From assembly GCF_018919145.1 (NCBI RefSeq), contig NZ_JAHLQJ010000016.1:62001-126000 (forward strand): a DNA stretch of 64,000 bases. The letters are read 5' to 3'. Below the pieces are notes generated by a model. It did no database searches. It was not told the DNA's origin and saw nothing but the letters and a program-made list of their open reading frames with translations. The translations under genes were made by a program, and so were the position numbers. Within the stretch, counting starts at the first letter, position 1. Every line of letters begins with the position of its first letter. The DNA comes from Paenibacillus brevis. Its GTDB lineage: Bacteria > Bacillota > Bacilli > Paenibacillales > Paenibacillaceae. This document shows positions 45,028-53,191 of this stretch, piece by piece.

Positions 45028-46407
45028 TTATTTTCCCAAACAGAATTGGGAGAAAATTTGATCTATAAGCGCATCCGGAGCGGAATCTCCGATTACTTCG
45101 CCCAACTGCTCCCACGCCAACCTTATATCGATCTGCATAATATCAATTGGTATGCCCGCATCGGCCGCCTCATACGCATCGGCAAGCGATTGACGCGCCT
45201 TCTTGAGCAGAGCGATATGACGCACATTGCTGACATACGTCAGATCTCCGGATTCAAGCTCTCCGCCGAAGAACAGTCGGGAGATGGCATCCTCTAAATG
45301 ATCTAACCCCTCCAACTGCTTCGCAGACAGCTCCACAACTGCATTTTCCGGGAAATAATTCAACACCCTTGCCCGGTCCAATTGCTGCGGCAAATCAATT
45401 TTGTTCAATAATACAAGCACAGAGCGCCCTTGCAGCTGCTCCATTAATTGCAATTCATCCTCATGCAGCGGCTCGGCTCCATTTAGAACCAGGAGAATCA
45501 GATCCGCTTCAAGTACTGCAGCACGGGACCGCTCCACGCCAATCTGCTCGACGATATCCATCGTCTCTCGGATTCCCGCTGTATCTAGCAATTTCAATGG
45601 AATATTGTTAATTGTAACATATTCTTCAATGACATCCCGCGTCGTTCCCGGGATATCCGTCACAATCGCTTTGTTCTCACGTGCAAGAGCATTCAACAGG
45701 GAGGACTTACCCACATTAGGCCGGCCCACGATAGCGGTCGTAATCCCTTCGCGAAGCACCTTTCCTTGTTCTGCCGTGCGCAGCAAGCCTTCGATTCCTT
45801 GCGTGACCTCGTCACACTTCGCTTTTATGAACGCGGTAGTCATGGACTCTACATCATGCTCGGGATAATCGATGTTCACTTCAATATGCGCCAGCGTCTC
45901 CACCAATGTATACCGGAGTTGATGAATCTTACGCGACAATTCCCCATCCACCTGCTTGAGTGCCACCGAGAAAGCCCGGTCTGACTTGGAACGAATCAAA
46001 TCAATTACCGCCTCCGCTTGAGACAAGTCGATTCTTCCATTCAAGAAAGCGCGCTTCGTAAATTCTCCGGGCTCAGCCAGCCGGATATCAGGCAGCTCCA
46101 GCAGCAGGTCCATGACCCGCTTTACTGAAATAATCCCGCCATGCGTACTGATCTCAACGACATCCTCGGTCGTGAAGGAACGCGGTGCCCGAAAGACAGA
46201 GACCAGCACCTCTTCCAGCTTATCTTCGGTCTTCGGGCGAATGATAAAGCCATAATGTACCGTGTGACTCTCCGCCTCCGTTAACGGTAACCGGGAGCGA
46301 AACAAACGCCCCACTCCGTCGATGGCTTCCGGGCCGCTTACCCGGATGACGGCGATACCGCTCTCGCCGACCGCTGTAGAAATTGCAGCGATTGTATCGC
46401 TAAGCAT
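45028..46407 (-). CDS. mnmE: tRNA modification GTPase MnmE (TrmE)
   Basis: 459 aa from the ATG at 46407, with GAGGTGA 7 nt upstream; the frame is open 32 codons earlier but overlaps the jag terminator. N-terminal folate-binding domain, GTPase with G1 [12 protein letters not shown] and G3 DTAGIRE, and the C-terminal cysteine motif CLGK. Acts with MnmG at tRNA U34. Confidence 0.97.
   Translation of the reverse strand: MLSDTIAAISTAVGESGIAVIRVSGPEAIDGVGRLFRSRLPLTEAESHTVHYGFIIRPKTEDKLEEVLVSVFRAPRSFTTEDVVEISTHGGIISVKRVMDLLLELPDIRLAEPGEFTKRAFLNGRIDLSQAEAVIDLIRSKSDRAFSVALKQVDGELSRKIHQLRYTLVETLAHIEVNIDYPEHDVESMTTAFIKAKCDEVTQGIEGLLRTAEQGKVLREGITTAIVGRPNVGKSSLLNALARENKAIVTDIPGTTRDVIEEYVTINNIPLKLLDTAGIRETMDIVEQIGVERSRAAVLEADLILLVLNGAEPLHEDELQLMEQLQGRSVLVLLNKIDLPQQLDRARVLNYFPENAVVELSAKQLEGLDHLEDAISRLFFGGELESGDLTYVSNVRHIALLKKARQSLADAYEAADAGIPIDIMQIDIRLAWEQLGEVIGDSAPDALIDQIFSQFCLGK
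45343..45356. promoter_or_regulatory. Candidate Noc-binding site in mnmE
   Basis: ATTTTCCGGGAAAT differs by one base from the palindromic Noc site ATTTCCCGGGAAAT known from Bacillus. Confidence 0.4.
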
Positions 46408-46462
46408 ATATTTGTCACCTCGAATATTCAAAAAATTGATATTGGGAGGGTTGAGTCCCCAA

Positions 46463-46507
46463 CTAAAAGAAAAGCAATGACATTTGCCAAGGCAAAACGT
46501 CATTGCG
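46463..46507 (-). terminator. jag terminator
   Basis: GCAATGACGTTTTGCC / GGCAAATGTCATTGC stem with a 2-nt loop, followed by TTTTCTTTT on the minus strand. Confidence 0.9.
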
Positions 46508-46516
46508 TCTCATTCA

Positions 46517-47257
46517 TCATTTGCTCTGCTTCAGAGTAATAATGACTCGGCGGTTCGGATCCTCGCCTTTACTGTAGGTTTTCACTTCAGGATGATCCTG
46601 AAGCTTGGAGTGAATCACCTTACGCTCTTGAGGAGACATCGGTTCAAGCACGACATCCTTACGGGTACGAACGACTCGTCCTGCAAGCCTCACGGCCAGA
46701 TCCTCCAGCGTCTTTCTCCGCCGCTCCCGAAAATTCTCGGCATCCAGTATGATACGGATATATGAGTCCGAATAACGGTTAGCAATAATATTAGCCAGAT
46801 ATTGCAAAGAATCCAGCGTCTGCCCTCGGCGCCCGATTAGGACGCCGAGATCGCTGCCGCTAATGTTCAATACAGTAATGTCTTTCTGATGGACAATTTC
46901 CACCTCAGTTTCAATGCCCATGCTATCACTGACGTCCCGAATAAATGACGCCGCCGCTTCATAAGGCTCTGAATCAACCTCTGAATCAGACCGAATCTCT
47001 TCTCTGGAACCCAAATCAGAACTTCTGACCTTCTCCGTCTCCGGTGTTCTTACTTGCGGCGGAACTGAAGCCGGCACCGCTTCGGACTGCAAGGTCAATT
47101 CAACCTTCGCATCCTTCGCGCCGATCAGTCCCAGGAATCCTTTTGACGGCTGCTCTAACACATTCACGGTGACTTGATCCTCGGTAGCGCCGAGCTTGGC
47201 CAACCCCTGTCTTACAGCTTCTTCAACGGTTTTTCCTGACGTCACTATCGTTCTCAT
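46517..47257 (-). CDS. jag: RNA-binding protein Jag/KhpB (EloR)
   Basis: 246 aa. Jag_N domain (about 1-50), acidic linker, KH domain (about 95-170 with VLIGRRGQTLDSLQYL) and C-terminal R3H (about 180-240). In other Bacillota it partners KhpA and affects cell elongation. Its ATG overlaps the yidC TGA. Confidence 0.94.
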   Translation of the reverse strand: MRTIVTSGKTVEEAVRQGLAKLGATEDQVTVNVLEQPSKGFLGLIGAKDAKVELTLQSEAVPASVPPQVRTPETEKVRSSDLGSREEIRSDSEVDSEPYEAAASFIRDVSDSMGIETEVEIVHQKDITVLNISGSDLGVLIGRRGQTLDSLQYLANIIANRYSDSYIRIILDAENFRERRRKTLEDLAVRLAGRVVRTRKDVVLEPMSPQERKVIHSKLQDHPEVKTYSKGEDPNRRVIITLKQSK

Positions 47258-48153
47258 TTCGATTTTTTGGCCTCCTTGGCACCACTTTTGCCGGGATGAC
47301 CGGCTTTTAAGTTCGAACCGCCCTTTTTGGACTTGTTGCCGGAATGAGTTGCATCCGCACCGTTATTGAGTGCCAATACCGGATTCTTCTTCCGATAAAT
47401 GAAGAAGTTTTGTACGATCGTGTACAAGTTACTGAAGATCCAGTACAACGGAAGTGCTGCGGCAAAATTGTATGCCATAACGAAGATCAGCACAGGGTAC
47501 ACATACATCATAAATTTCATCGGATTGATGCCCTGCATATTGCCGGTCTGCGGCTGCATATTCGACATCATCTTGGTTTGGATAAAGGTTGTTAATGCCG
47601 CAATCAGCGGGAGAATATAGAGCTTGTCCGGCTCACCCAACTGAAGCCACATGAAAGAGTGCTCACGAATCGCTGAGTTATGGTAAATTGAGTTATATAG
47701 CGCAATGAATACCGGCATCTGAATAATCAATGGGAAACAGCCGGCCATCGGATTCACTTTATTTTCCTGGAACAGCTTCATCGTCTCTTGCTGCTGCTTC
47801 TCAGGATTATCTTTATACGTCTCACGGATCTTATTCAGCTCAGGCTGAATCGCCTGCATCGCCTTCGAGCTCTTCACCTGCTTAAGCGTAAGCGGCAGGA
47901 TCAATGTCCGAACGATAAGCACCATGACTAGGATAGCTAGTCCATACGCACCGCCGAACCAATCTGCAAACGTATCCAAGGCCAACGAAAAATAGTACAC
48001 GACATTAGAGGTCCACCATGAATTACTTGCCTTCATGTCTGCGGTGGTTGAGACATAGTTGTTCGGTTGACCGCACCCGGATAACATTACCACGAGGCCG
48101 ATCATAAGCAGGAGCAGAAGCCACTTCCTGTTGCTCTTCAAAATACGCGACAC
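47254..48153 (-). CDS. yidC: Membrane protein insertase YidC (SpoIIIJ type)
   Basis: 299 aa. Lipoprotein signal with lipobox LSGC (Cys27), five core spans of the YidC/Oxa1 fold and a basic C-terminus (SKKGGSNLKAGHPGKSG) that binds ribosomes. The conserved hydrophilic-groove arginine lies in LILPLTLKQVKSSKAMQ..YVL region. Inserts membrane proteins; the SpoIIIJ type also serves engulfed forespores. Confidence 0.95.
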   Translation of the reverse strand: MSRILKSNRKWLLLLLMIGLVVMLSGCGQPNNYVSTTADMKASNSWWTSNVVYYFSLALDTFADWFGGAYGLAILVMVLIVRTLILPLTLKQVKSSKAMQAIQPELNKIRETYKDNPEKQQQETMKLFQENKVNPMAGCFPLIIQMPVFIALYNSIYHNSAIREHSFMWLQLGEPDKLYILPLIAALTTFIQTKMMSNMQPQTGNMQGINPMKFMMYVYPVLIFVMAYNFAAALPLYWIFSNLYTIVQNFFIYRKKNPVLALNNGADATHSGNKSKKGGSNLKAGHPGKSGAKEAKKSK

Positions 48154-48228
48154 TTGAAAACCCCTCTCTTAACCTTTCCATTACTCGTAAATCATAACAT
48201 ATTTACATGGACAAAGAAACAAGCATGC

Positions 48229-48579
48229 TTACTGCCTAGAAGCCTTGAGCAGCGAGGCTTTTCGCAGTACGTGCAGCACGCTTTTCTCCAACTCCTTGAA
48301 CTCCATTCCTACGGCCCCGTTCCGGACAATCAAGATCAGATCGACATGGTCCTTAATCTCATGCTGATGCAATCTTACAATCTCCTTCAGGACACGCCTC
48401 ATCCGGTTCCGAACCACGGCATTGCCGATTTTCTTGCTGGCGGATACCCCGAGCCGAAAACGTTCAACATCATGCCTGGACGAATAATAGACGACAAGCT
48501 GACGATTGGCGAACGATTTCCCGTATCGGTACACCCGGCCGAAGTCGGATCGATTCCTTAATCTGAGCTTTCTATGCAC
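48229..48579 (-). CDS. rnpA: Ribonuclease P protein component
   Basis: 116 aa starting with GTG at 48579 (GAGGAG 9 nt upstream). The RNR motif is KKIGNAVVRNRMRRVLKE. Assists the RNase P RNA in 5' processing of tRNA. Unlike the usual rpmH-rnpA operon, 381 bases with a terminator and a repeat element separate it from rpmH. Confidence 0.95.
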   Translation of the reverse strand: MHRKLRLRNRSDFGRVYRYGKSFANRQLVVYYSSRHDVERFRLGVSASKKIGNAVVRNRMRRVLKEIVRLHQHEIKDHVDLILIVRNGAVGMEFKELEKSVLHVLRKASLLKASRQ

Positions 48580-48738
48580 AGGTCCATTCTCCTCAAGTCA
48601 GTCAATCCCAACCCGCCGGCGCGATCGTCCCTCCATCATTATTGACCAACGGCATAGGCGGTAAACCAATTTCCTTATGCGACGCCGCGTAAGACCCGGG
48701 GGAAATTAACATTTTTGAACTGCCTCTTTTCAGCAAAT

Positions 48739-48906
48739 GTTCAAAAAATCAGCTTTTCAGCACCGAGAAGGTTGCGAGAACCCGAAGAAGGAGGAACGGA
48801 GTGTAGGCAGACCCTACATGAGTACCGGACTTCGAGGGTGAACGCAAGATTCGATGTTGAATCACCCCCTTGGAACACTTCGTGATCAAAAGCTGACTTT
48901 TTGAAC
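48739..48906 (+). repeat. MITE-like repeat family 1, copy C
   Basis: 168 bp, same length as copy A and nearly identical in the opposite orientation. Ends GTTCAAAAAATCAGCTTTT and its complement. Lies between the rpmH terminator and rnpA. The remainder of the 48580-48960 gap holds only the terminator. Confidence 0.9.
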
Positions 48907-48921
48907 TACCTCTAATAATGT

Positions 48922-48946
48922 AAAAAAAGACCACCGCAGTGGTCTT
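48922..48946 (-). terminator. rpmH terminator
   Basis: AAGACCAC-TGCG-GTGGTCTT followed by a run of T on the minus strand, 15 bases after the rpmH stop. Confidence 0.9.
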
Positions 48947-48960
48947 CATGCACGTACGCT

Positions 48961-49095
48961 TTACGCACTCAATACTTTTCTGCCCTTTTGACGACGAGCA
49001 GCGAGAACCTTACGGCCATTTTTCGTGCTCATTCTTTTGCGGAAACCATGAACCTTGCTGCGCTTGCTCACGTTTGGTTTGAAAGTCGGTTTCAT
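48961..49095 (-). CDS. rpmH: 50S ribosomal protein L34
   Basis: 44 aa: [20 protein letters not shown] start, then basic [20 protein letters not shown]. Length and composition are standard for L34. Diverges from the origin side and marks the left edge of oriC. Confidence 0.97.
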   Translation of the reverse strand: MKPTFKPNVSKRSKVHGFRKRMSTKNGRKVLAARRQKGRKVLSA

Positions 49096-49145
49096 TTATT
49101 GCACCCCCTTAAACAGGAATCATTTACTGTATATTTACCATTTTC

Positions 49146-49316
49146 ATATCCACAGAAAATGCCTTTATATATTTAATCATAACCCCCATAAAAAGTCAAC
49201 TGATCCCGGCATATCTTTTCCCCCTCTAAAGCGGCCTGTGGATAGGCAAAAATCGGGTTTTCCACAGCTTAATTAGTGTTTTATTTCATAAAGTAAAGTT
49301 ATGCACATGTGGAAAA
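49146..49316. other. oriC: oriC, left DnaA-box cluster
   Basis: DnaA boxes (consensus TTATNCACA): perfect TTATGCACA at 49299-49307, abutted head to head by TGTGGAAAA (49308-49316, one mismatch). One-mismatch boxes at 49146-49154, 49237-49245 and 49258-49266. This corresponds to the Bacillus incA/incB side of the origin. Confidence 0.85.
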
Positions 49317-49382
49317 GTAAAAATACACTTTTTTCTACGGTTTACACCTGTTAATAAAGCCTTTATGATGAAGTTGAATTAT

Positions 49383-49394
49383 CTTGTATACAAG
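49383..49394. promoter_or_regulatory. GntR-type operator upstream of gluconokinase
   Basis: Perfect 12-bp palindrome CTTGTATACAAG, extended to CTTGTATACAAGTAT; the gluconate repressor GntR of Bacillus subtilis recognises ATACTTGTATACAAGTAT. Lies about 195 bases before the gntK start. Confidence 0.75.
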
Positions 49395-49426
49395 TATGAA
49401 CATAGCCAAAACAAAATAAGTAGACC

Positions 49427-49480
49427 TATATAAGTTTAAGTAGAATGGCATAGCGTAAAATTATTAGCTCAACTTATATA
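49427..49480. repeat. Inverted repeat TATATAAGTT/AACTTATATA
   Basis: Perfect 10-bp arms at 49427-49436 and 49471-49480 with 34 bases between, in the gntK leader. The interior does not share the family 2 core. Confidence 0.5.
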
Positions 49481-49590
49481 AAGAGGATTTTAAGATGAAA
49501 TTGGGTATGATTGGATTAGAAAAATAGAGCAGGTTCTAATTCATTTATCGTTTATTAAAGAAATATCCGTTAGAAATGGGGGAAAACAAC

Positions 49591-51141
49591 ATGACTGATG
49601 AACGTTCGTTGATGATCGGTGTAGATATCGGTACAACCAGCACAAAAGCAGTCTTATTCGAGGTTAATGGAGCTATCCTGTCCTCTGCCAACGAGGGTTA
49701 TCCGCTTCATACCCCCTCTGCCGACGTGGCGGAGCAGAATCCGGAGGATATATTCAGCGCTGTAGTGTCCTGCATGCGTCAGATTATGGAGCAAAGCGGC
49801 GCGGCGCCGGAGCAATTGAGACTGGTATCCTTCAGTTCAGCCATGCACAGCGTTATTCCTATGGATGGAAACGGAAAGCCGCTGATGAACTGTCTCACCT
49901 GGGCGGACAATCGCAGTGTCGCTTGGGCGAAGCAATTGAGGAACAGTCCGGAGGGACATGATCTTTATCTGCGGACGGGAACACCGATTCATCCCATGTC
50001 TCCGCTGTGCAAGCTAATCTGGCTGCGTCATGAGCTTCCTGAGATCTTCAGTCAGACTTCCAAATTCATCTCCTTGAAAGAATATATCTGGTTCAAGCTG
50101 TTCGGTCAGTATCTGGTGGACCTGTCGATCGCCTCCTGTACGGGGCTGCTGAATCTGGAGCAGCAGGCATGGGATGAAGGAGCCCTGCACATGGCTGGAA
50201 TCACAGCCGGACATTTATCCGAAATCGTGCCTACCACACATATCTCTCAGGGCATTGACCCATCTCATGCAAAAAAAATGGGACTTCTCCCTTCCACCCC
50301 TTTTGTAATCGGTGCAAGCGACGGCGTCTTGTCCAATCTGGGAGTCGGTGCGATCGGTCCGGGAGAAGTAGCGGTCACGATCGGTACCAGCGGTGCGATT
50401 CGAACGGTTGTGGATCATCCCCGGACCGATCCAAAGGGTAGAATTTTCTGCTATGCCTTAACCGACAAGCATTGGGTGATCGGCGGACCGGTGAACAATG
50501 GCGGCAGCGTGCTCCGCTGGCTTCGCGATGAATTTGCTTCCGCAGAAGTAGAGACAGCCAAACGTCTCGGCATCAGCGCTTACGATGTGCTCACGAAAAT
50601 CGCGGAAAATGTCCCTCACGGCTCTGAGGGGTTGCTATTTCACCCTTTTCTCGCCGGTGAACGCGCTCCATTATGGAATCCGGATGCCCGCGGATCCTTC
50701 TTTGGCCTCACCCTCCATCATCATAAGGAACATATGATTCGGGCTGTCCTGGAAGGCGTCATCTTCAACTTATATACCGTTCTTCTTGCGATGGAGGAAA
50801 TTATCGGCAGGCCTCAAGCGATTCTCGCCACAGGCGGATTCGCAAGATCACCCCTTTGGCGTCAACTGATGGCGGACATCTTTGATCAACAGGTCACCGT
50901 ACCGGAGGAAATTGAGAGCTCCTGTCTGGGAGCAGCCGTTCTCGGTCTCTATGCCCTCGGCGATATCGATTCACTGGATGTGGTCGCCTCAATGGTGGGC
51001 AGCACCTTCAAGCATCTTCCCGCTAAGGAGCATGCGGCGATCTATAAGGATTTGCTGCCGATCTTTATCCGCATTTCACGCAAATTGGAAGAAGAATATG
51101 AAGCGATCGCCGAATTTCAACGGCGCAGCTCCAACCGTTAA
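49591..51141 (+). CDS. gntK: Gluconokinase, FGGY family
   Basis: 516 aa from the ATG at 49591 (GGGGG 8 nt upstream; the in-frame ATG five codons earlier overlaps that site). FGGY signatures: GVDIGTTSTKAVLF, GASDGVLSNLG, IGTSGAIR and ATGGFARSPLWRQLM. Phosphorylates D-gluconate to 6-phosphogluconate for the pentose phosphate pathway. It stands alone, inside the origin, between two DnaA-box clusters, with its own terminator and a GntR-like operator. Gluconate permease, gntZ and the regulator are not in the window. Related FGGY sugars (xylulose, glycerol) are less likely by motif but not excluded. Confidence 0.88.
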   Translation: MTDERSLMIGVDIGTTSTKAVLFEVNGAILSSANEGYPLHTPSADVAEQNPEDIFSAVVSCMRQIMEQSGAAPEQLRLVSFSSAMHSVIPMDGNGKPLMNCLTWADNRSVAWAKQLRNSPEGHDLYLRTGTPIHPMSPLCKLIWLRHELPEIFSQTSKFISLKEYIWFKLFGQYLVDLSIASCTGLLNLEQQAWDEGALHMAGITAGHLSEIVPTTHISQGIDPSHAKKMGLLPSTPFVIGASDGVLSNLGVGAIGPGEVAVTIGTSGAIRTVVDHPRTDPKGRIFCYALTDKHWVIGGPVNNGGSVLRWLRDEFASAEVETAKRLGISAYDVLTKIAENVPHGSEGLLFHPFLAGERAPLWNPDARGSFFGLTLHHHKEHMIRAVLEGVIFNLYTVLLAMEEIIGRPQAILATGGFARSPLWRQLMADIFDQQVTVPEEIESSCLGAAVLGLYALGDIDSLDVVASMVGSTFKHLPAKEHAAIYKDLLPIFIRISRKLEEEYEAIAEFQRRSSNR

Positions 51142-51152
51142 TAGTTATAGCA

Positions 51153-51204
51153 AAGAGGGAAGAACTCTCCCAGAAGACTTGGGAGAGTTCTTCCCTCTTT
51201 TTAT
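51153..51204 (+). terminator. gntK terminator
   Basis: AGAGGGAAGAACTCTCCCA / TGGGAGAGTTCTTCCCTCT, a 19-bp stem followed by TTTTT. Confidence 0.95.
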
Positions 51205-51220
51205 ACAATTCCGGACAACC

Positions 51221-51451
51221 TGTGCATAATATTTTTGAGAATCAAAGTGATTCTGTCGAATATTAAACAATTTATAAACAATATGTAGTGGTGTGAATTA
51301 AAATTGTACACAAGTTATTGAATTTGTGGATAAAGTTTAGCAATTCATTGAAATATAGGCCTTCTTTTGCTATGATTATATTGCTTTTGTTGTGAATATC
51401 TAAATTAAAGCGGAATAATTATTAACAGGCTGTGGATAAGATTGTGAACAA
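51221..51451. other. oriC: oriC, middle DnaA-box cluster upstream of dnaA
   Basis: Perfect boxes in inverted orientation: 51221-51229 (TGTGCATAA), 51325-51333 and 51431-51439 (TGTGGATAA). One-mismatch boxes: 51292-51300, 51304-51312, 51391-51399 and 51443-51451. Strongly AT-rich. A further box straddles the dnaA start (51586-51594). A -10-like TATAAT lies at 51470-51475. Confidence 0.9.
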
Positions 51452-51496
51452 TTCGAAATTATCCATGTTTATAATTATTCCACTTTTCTGACTTAT

Positions 51497-51512
51497 GGGG
51501 ATAAATATCCCC
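51497..51512. promoter_or_regulatory. Palindrome in the dnaA leader
   Basis: GGGGATAAATATCCCC, a 7-2-7 perfect dyad, 75 bases before the dnaA start and just after the likely -10. Possible operator or mRNA hairpin. Confidence 0.5.
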
Positions 51513-51586
51513 ATTATTGTTGTTTTTTCGACCCTTTTCTGCATGGCTTATGCCACAAGTGGAAGATGTAAAAGGAGTGACCGTCT

Positions 51587-52933
51587 GTGGATAGCCATAC
51601 GTCTGATATATGGCAGCATATTTTATCCATCATTAATACCAAACTCAGCAAGCCGAGCTTCGATACCTGGTTTAAAGCAACTAAGATCGTCTCGCTTAAC
51701 GACCGTTCTATCGTCATCTCGGCACCCACAACCTTTGCGGTAGAATGGCTGGAGAGCCGGTACACGAAGCTTGTTGCAACCACTGTCTTTGAATACCTGG
51801 GCAAGCAGGTAGATGTTTCCTTTGTGATCGAGGAATCCGCTATTCCTGAGCAAACTCCCGTATTCAAAGAGCCTCCTGCACCCGTCCAGGTAGAGGAAAA
51901 CGGTTCCAATATGCTGAATCCGAAATATACGTTTGATACCTTCGTCATCGGCTCAGGCAACCGGTTCGCCCACGCGGCATCCCTGGCTGTCGCCGAAGCG
52001 CCTGCGCGCGCGTATAATCCGCTATTCCTCTATGGAGGCGTAGGGCTTGGCAAGACTCACTTGATGCATGCGATCGGGCATTATATTCTTGAGCACAATC
52101 CAAGCAGCAAAGTCCTTTATATCTCATCTGAGAAATTCACCAATGAATTCATCAATTCCATCCGGGATAACCGCGCTGAGAGCTTCCGCAACAAATACCG
52201 CAATATTGATATTCTATTAATCGACGATATTCAATTCATTGCCGGCAAAGAATCAACGCAAGAGGAATTCTTCCATACCTTCAATGCGCTCCATGAAGAA
52301 CGCAAGCAGATCATCATCTCCAGTGACCGGCCGCCGAAAGAAATTCCAACCCTTGAAGAACGGCTCAGATCCCGGTTTGAATGGGGACTGATTACCGATA
52401 TTCAGCCTCCTGATCTGGAGACACGGATCGCCATTTTGCGCAAGAAGGCCAAGGCGGAAAACCTGGACATTCCGAATGAAGCCATGATGTATATCGCGAA
52501 TCAGATTGACACGAACATCCGGGAACTCGAAGGCGCTCTGATCCGCGTCGTCGCGTACTCCTCACTGATCAATCAGGATATTACGACCCATCTGGCTGCC
52601 GAGGCGCTTAAGGATATTATTCCTTCCAGCCGCCCGAAGATGATCACCATTCAGGACATTCAGCAGCGCGTCGGAGAGTATTACAATCTGCGGCTGGAAG
52701 ATTTCAAGGCCCGCAAGAGAACCAAGGCTATCGCCTTCCCGCGGCAAATCGCGATGTATCTGTCCCGGGAATTAACGGACTTCTCGCTTCCCAAGATTGG
52801 CGATGCGTTCGGTGGGCGCGACCATACGACCGTCATTCATGCCCATGAGAAAATATCTCAGCAGCTGAAATCCGATCAGGATCTCTATAAAGTTATTAAC
52901 AACTTGACGGAGAAAATCAAAAACTCATCCTGA
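51587..52933 (+). CDS. dnaA: Chromosomal replication initiator DnaA
   Basis: 448 aa starting with GTG (AAAAGGAGTGA 6 nt upstream). Domain I (about 1-75), linker (80-112), AAA+ domain with Walker [10 protein letters not shown] (150-158) and Walker [10 protein letters not shown], and C-terminal helix-turn-helix with the DnaA signature [12 protein letters not shown]. Binds DnaA boxes, opens the origin and represses its own gene in Bacillus. The start codon is within a one-mismatch DnaA box. Confidence 0.98.
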   Translation: MDSHTSDIWQHILSIINTKLSKPSFDTWFKATKIVSLNDRSIVISAPTTFAVEWLESRYTKLVATTVFEYLGKQVDVSFVIEESAIPEQTPVFKEPPAPVQVEENGSNMLNPKYTFDTFVIGSGNRFAHAASLAVAEAPARAYNPLFLYGGVGLGKTHLMHAIGHYILEHNPSSKVLYISSEKFTNEFINSIRDNRAESFRNKYRNIDILLIDDIQFIAGKESTQEEFFHTFNALHEERKQIIISSDRPPKEIPTLEERLRSRFEWGLITDIQPPDLETRIAILRKKAKAENLDIPNEAMMYIANQIDTNIRELEGALIRVVAYSSLINQDITTHLAAEALKDIIPSSRPKMITIQDIQQRVGEYYNLRLEDFKARKRTKAIAFPRQIAMYLSRELTDFSLPKIGDAFGGRDHTTVIHAHEKISQQLKSDQDLYKVINNLTEKIKNSS

Positions 52934-52942
52934 ATAAGCTAT

Positions 52943-53060
52943 AAGCCTATGCACATGATATTCACATGTGGATAGGCTTCATTTCATATAGTCTGCCCTC
53001 TTATCCACATATTCAGGGCCCCTACTACTTCTTCTATTAATTAAAAGATATACATCATCA
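52943..53060. other. oriC: oriC unwinding region downstream of dnaA (BUS-like)
   Basis: Boxes at 52947-52955, 52958-52966 and 52967-52975 (each one mismatch) are followed by a perfect TTATCCACA at 53001-53009. Then comes a GC block GGGCCCC (53016-53022), triplets CTA CTA CTT CTT CTA TTA (53022-53039) that match the DnaA-trio arrangement, and an AT-rich stretch. The order equals the Bacillus basal unwinding system. The first three boxes form a 15-bp imperfect inverted repeat (52943-52979). Confidence 0.9.
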
Positions 53061-53191
53061 TGAGGAACACGGCTTTCGCCGCACTCTCAAAATGGAGGGA
53101 CAAGCCTCCAGCCTGAGTACATATTCATCTTATGCCGGGCACTTAGCAATTATGAGGAAATTGAATAAGATTATGTTTAGGAGTTGAATTT

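Noticed and set aside
44905-45297. Plus-strand 130-codon frame across the mnmE end
   Set aside because: It runs antisense to mnmE and through a repeat element, with no ribosome site; composition is that of a shadow frame.
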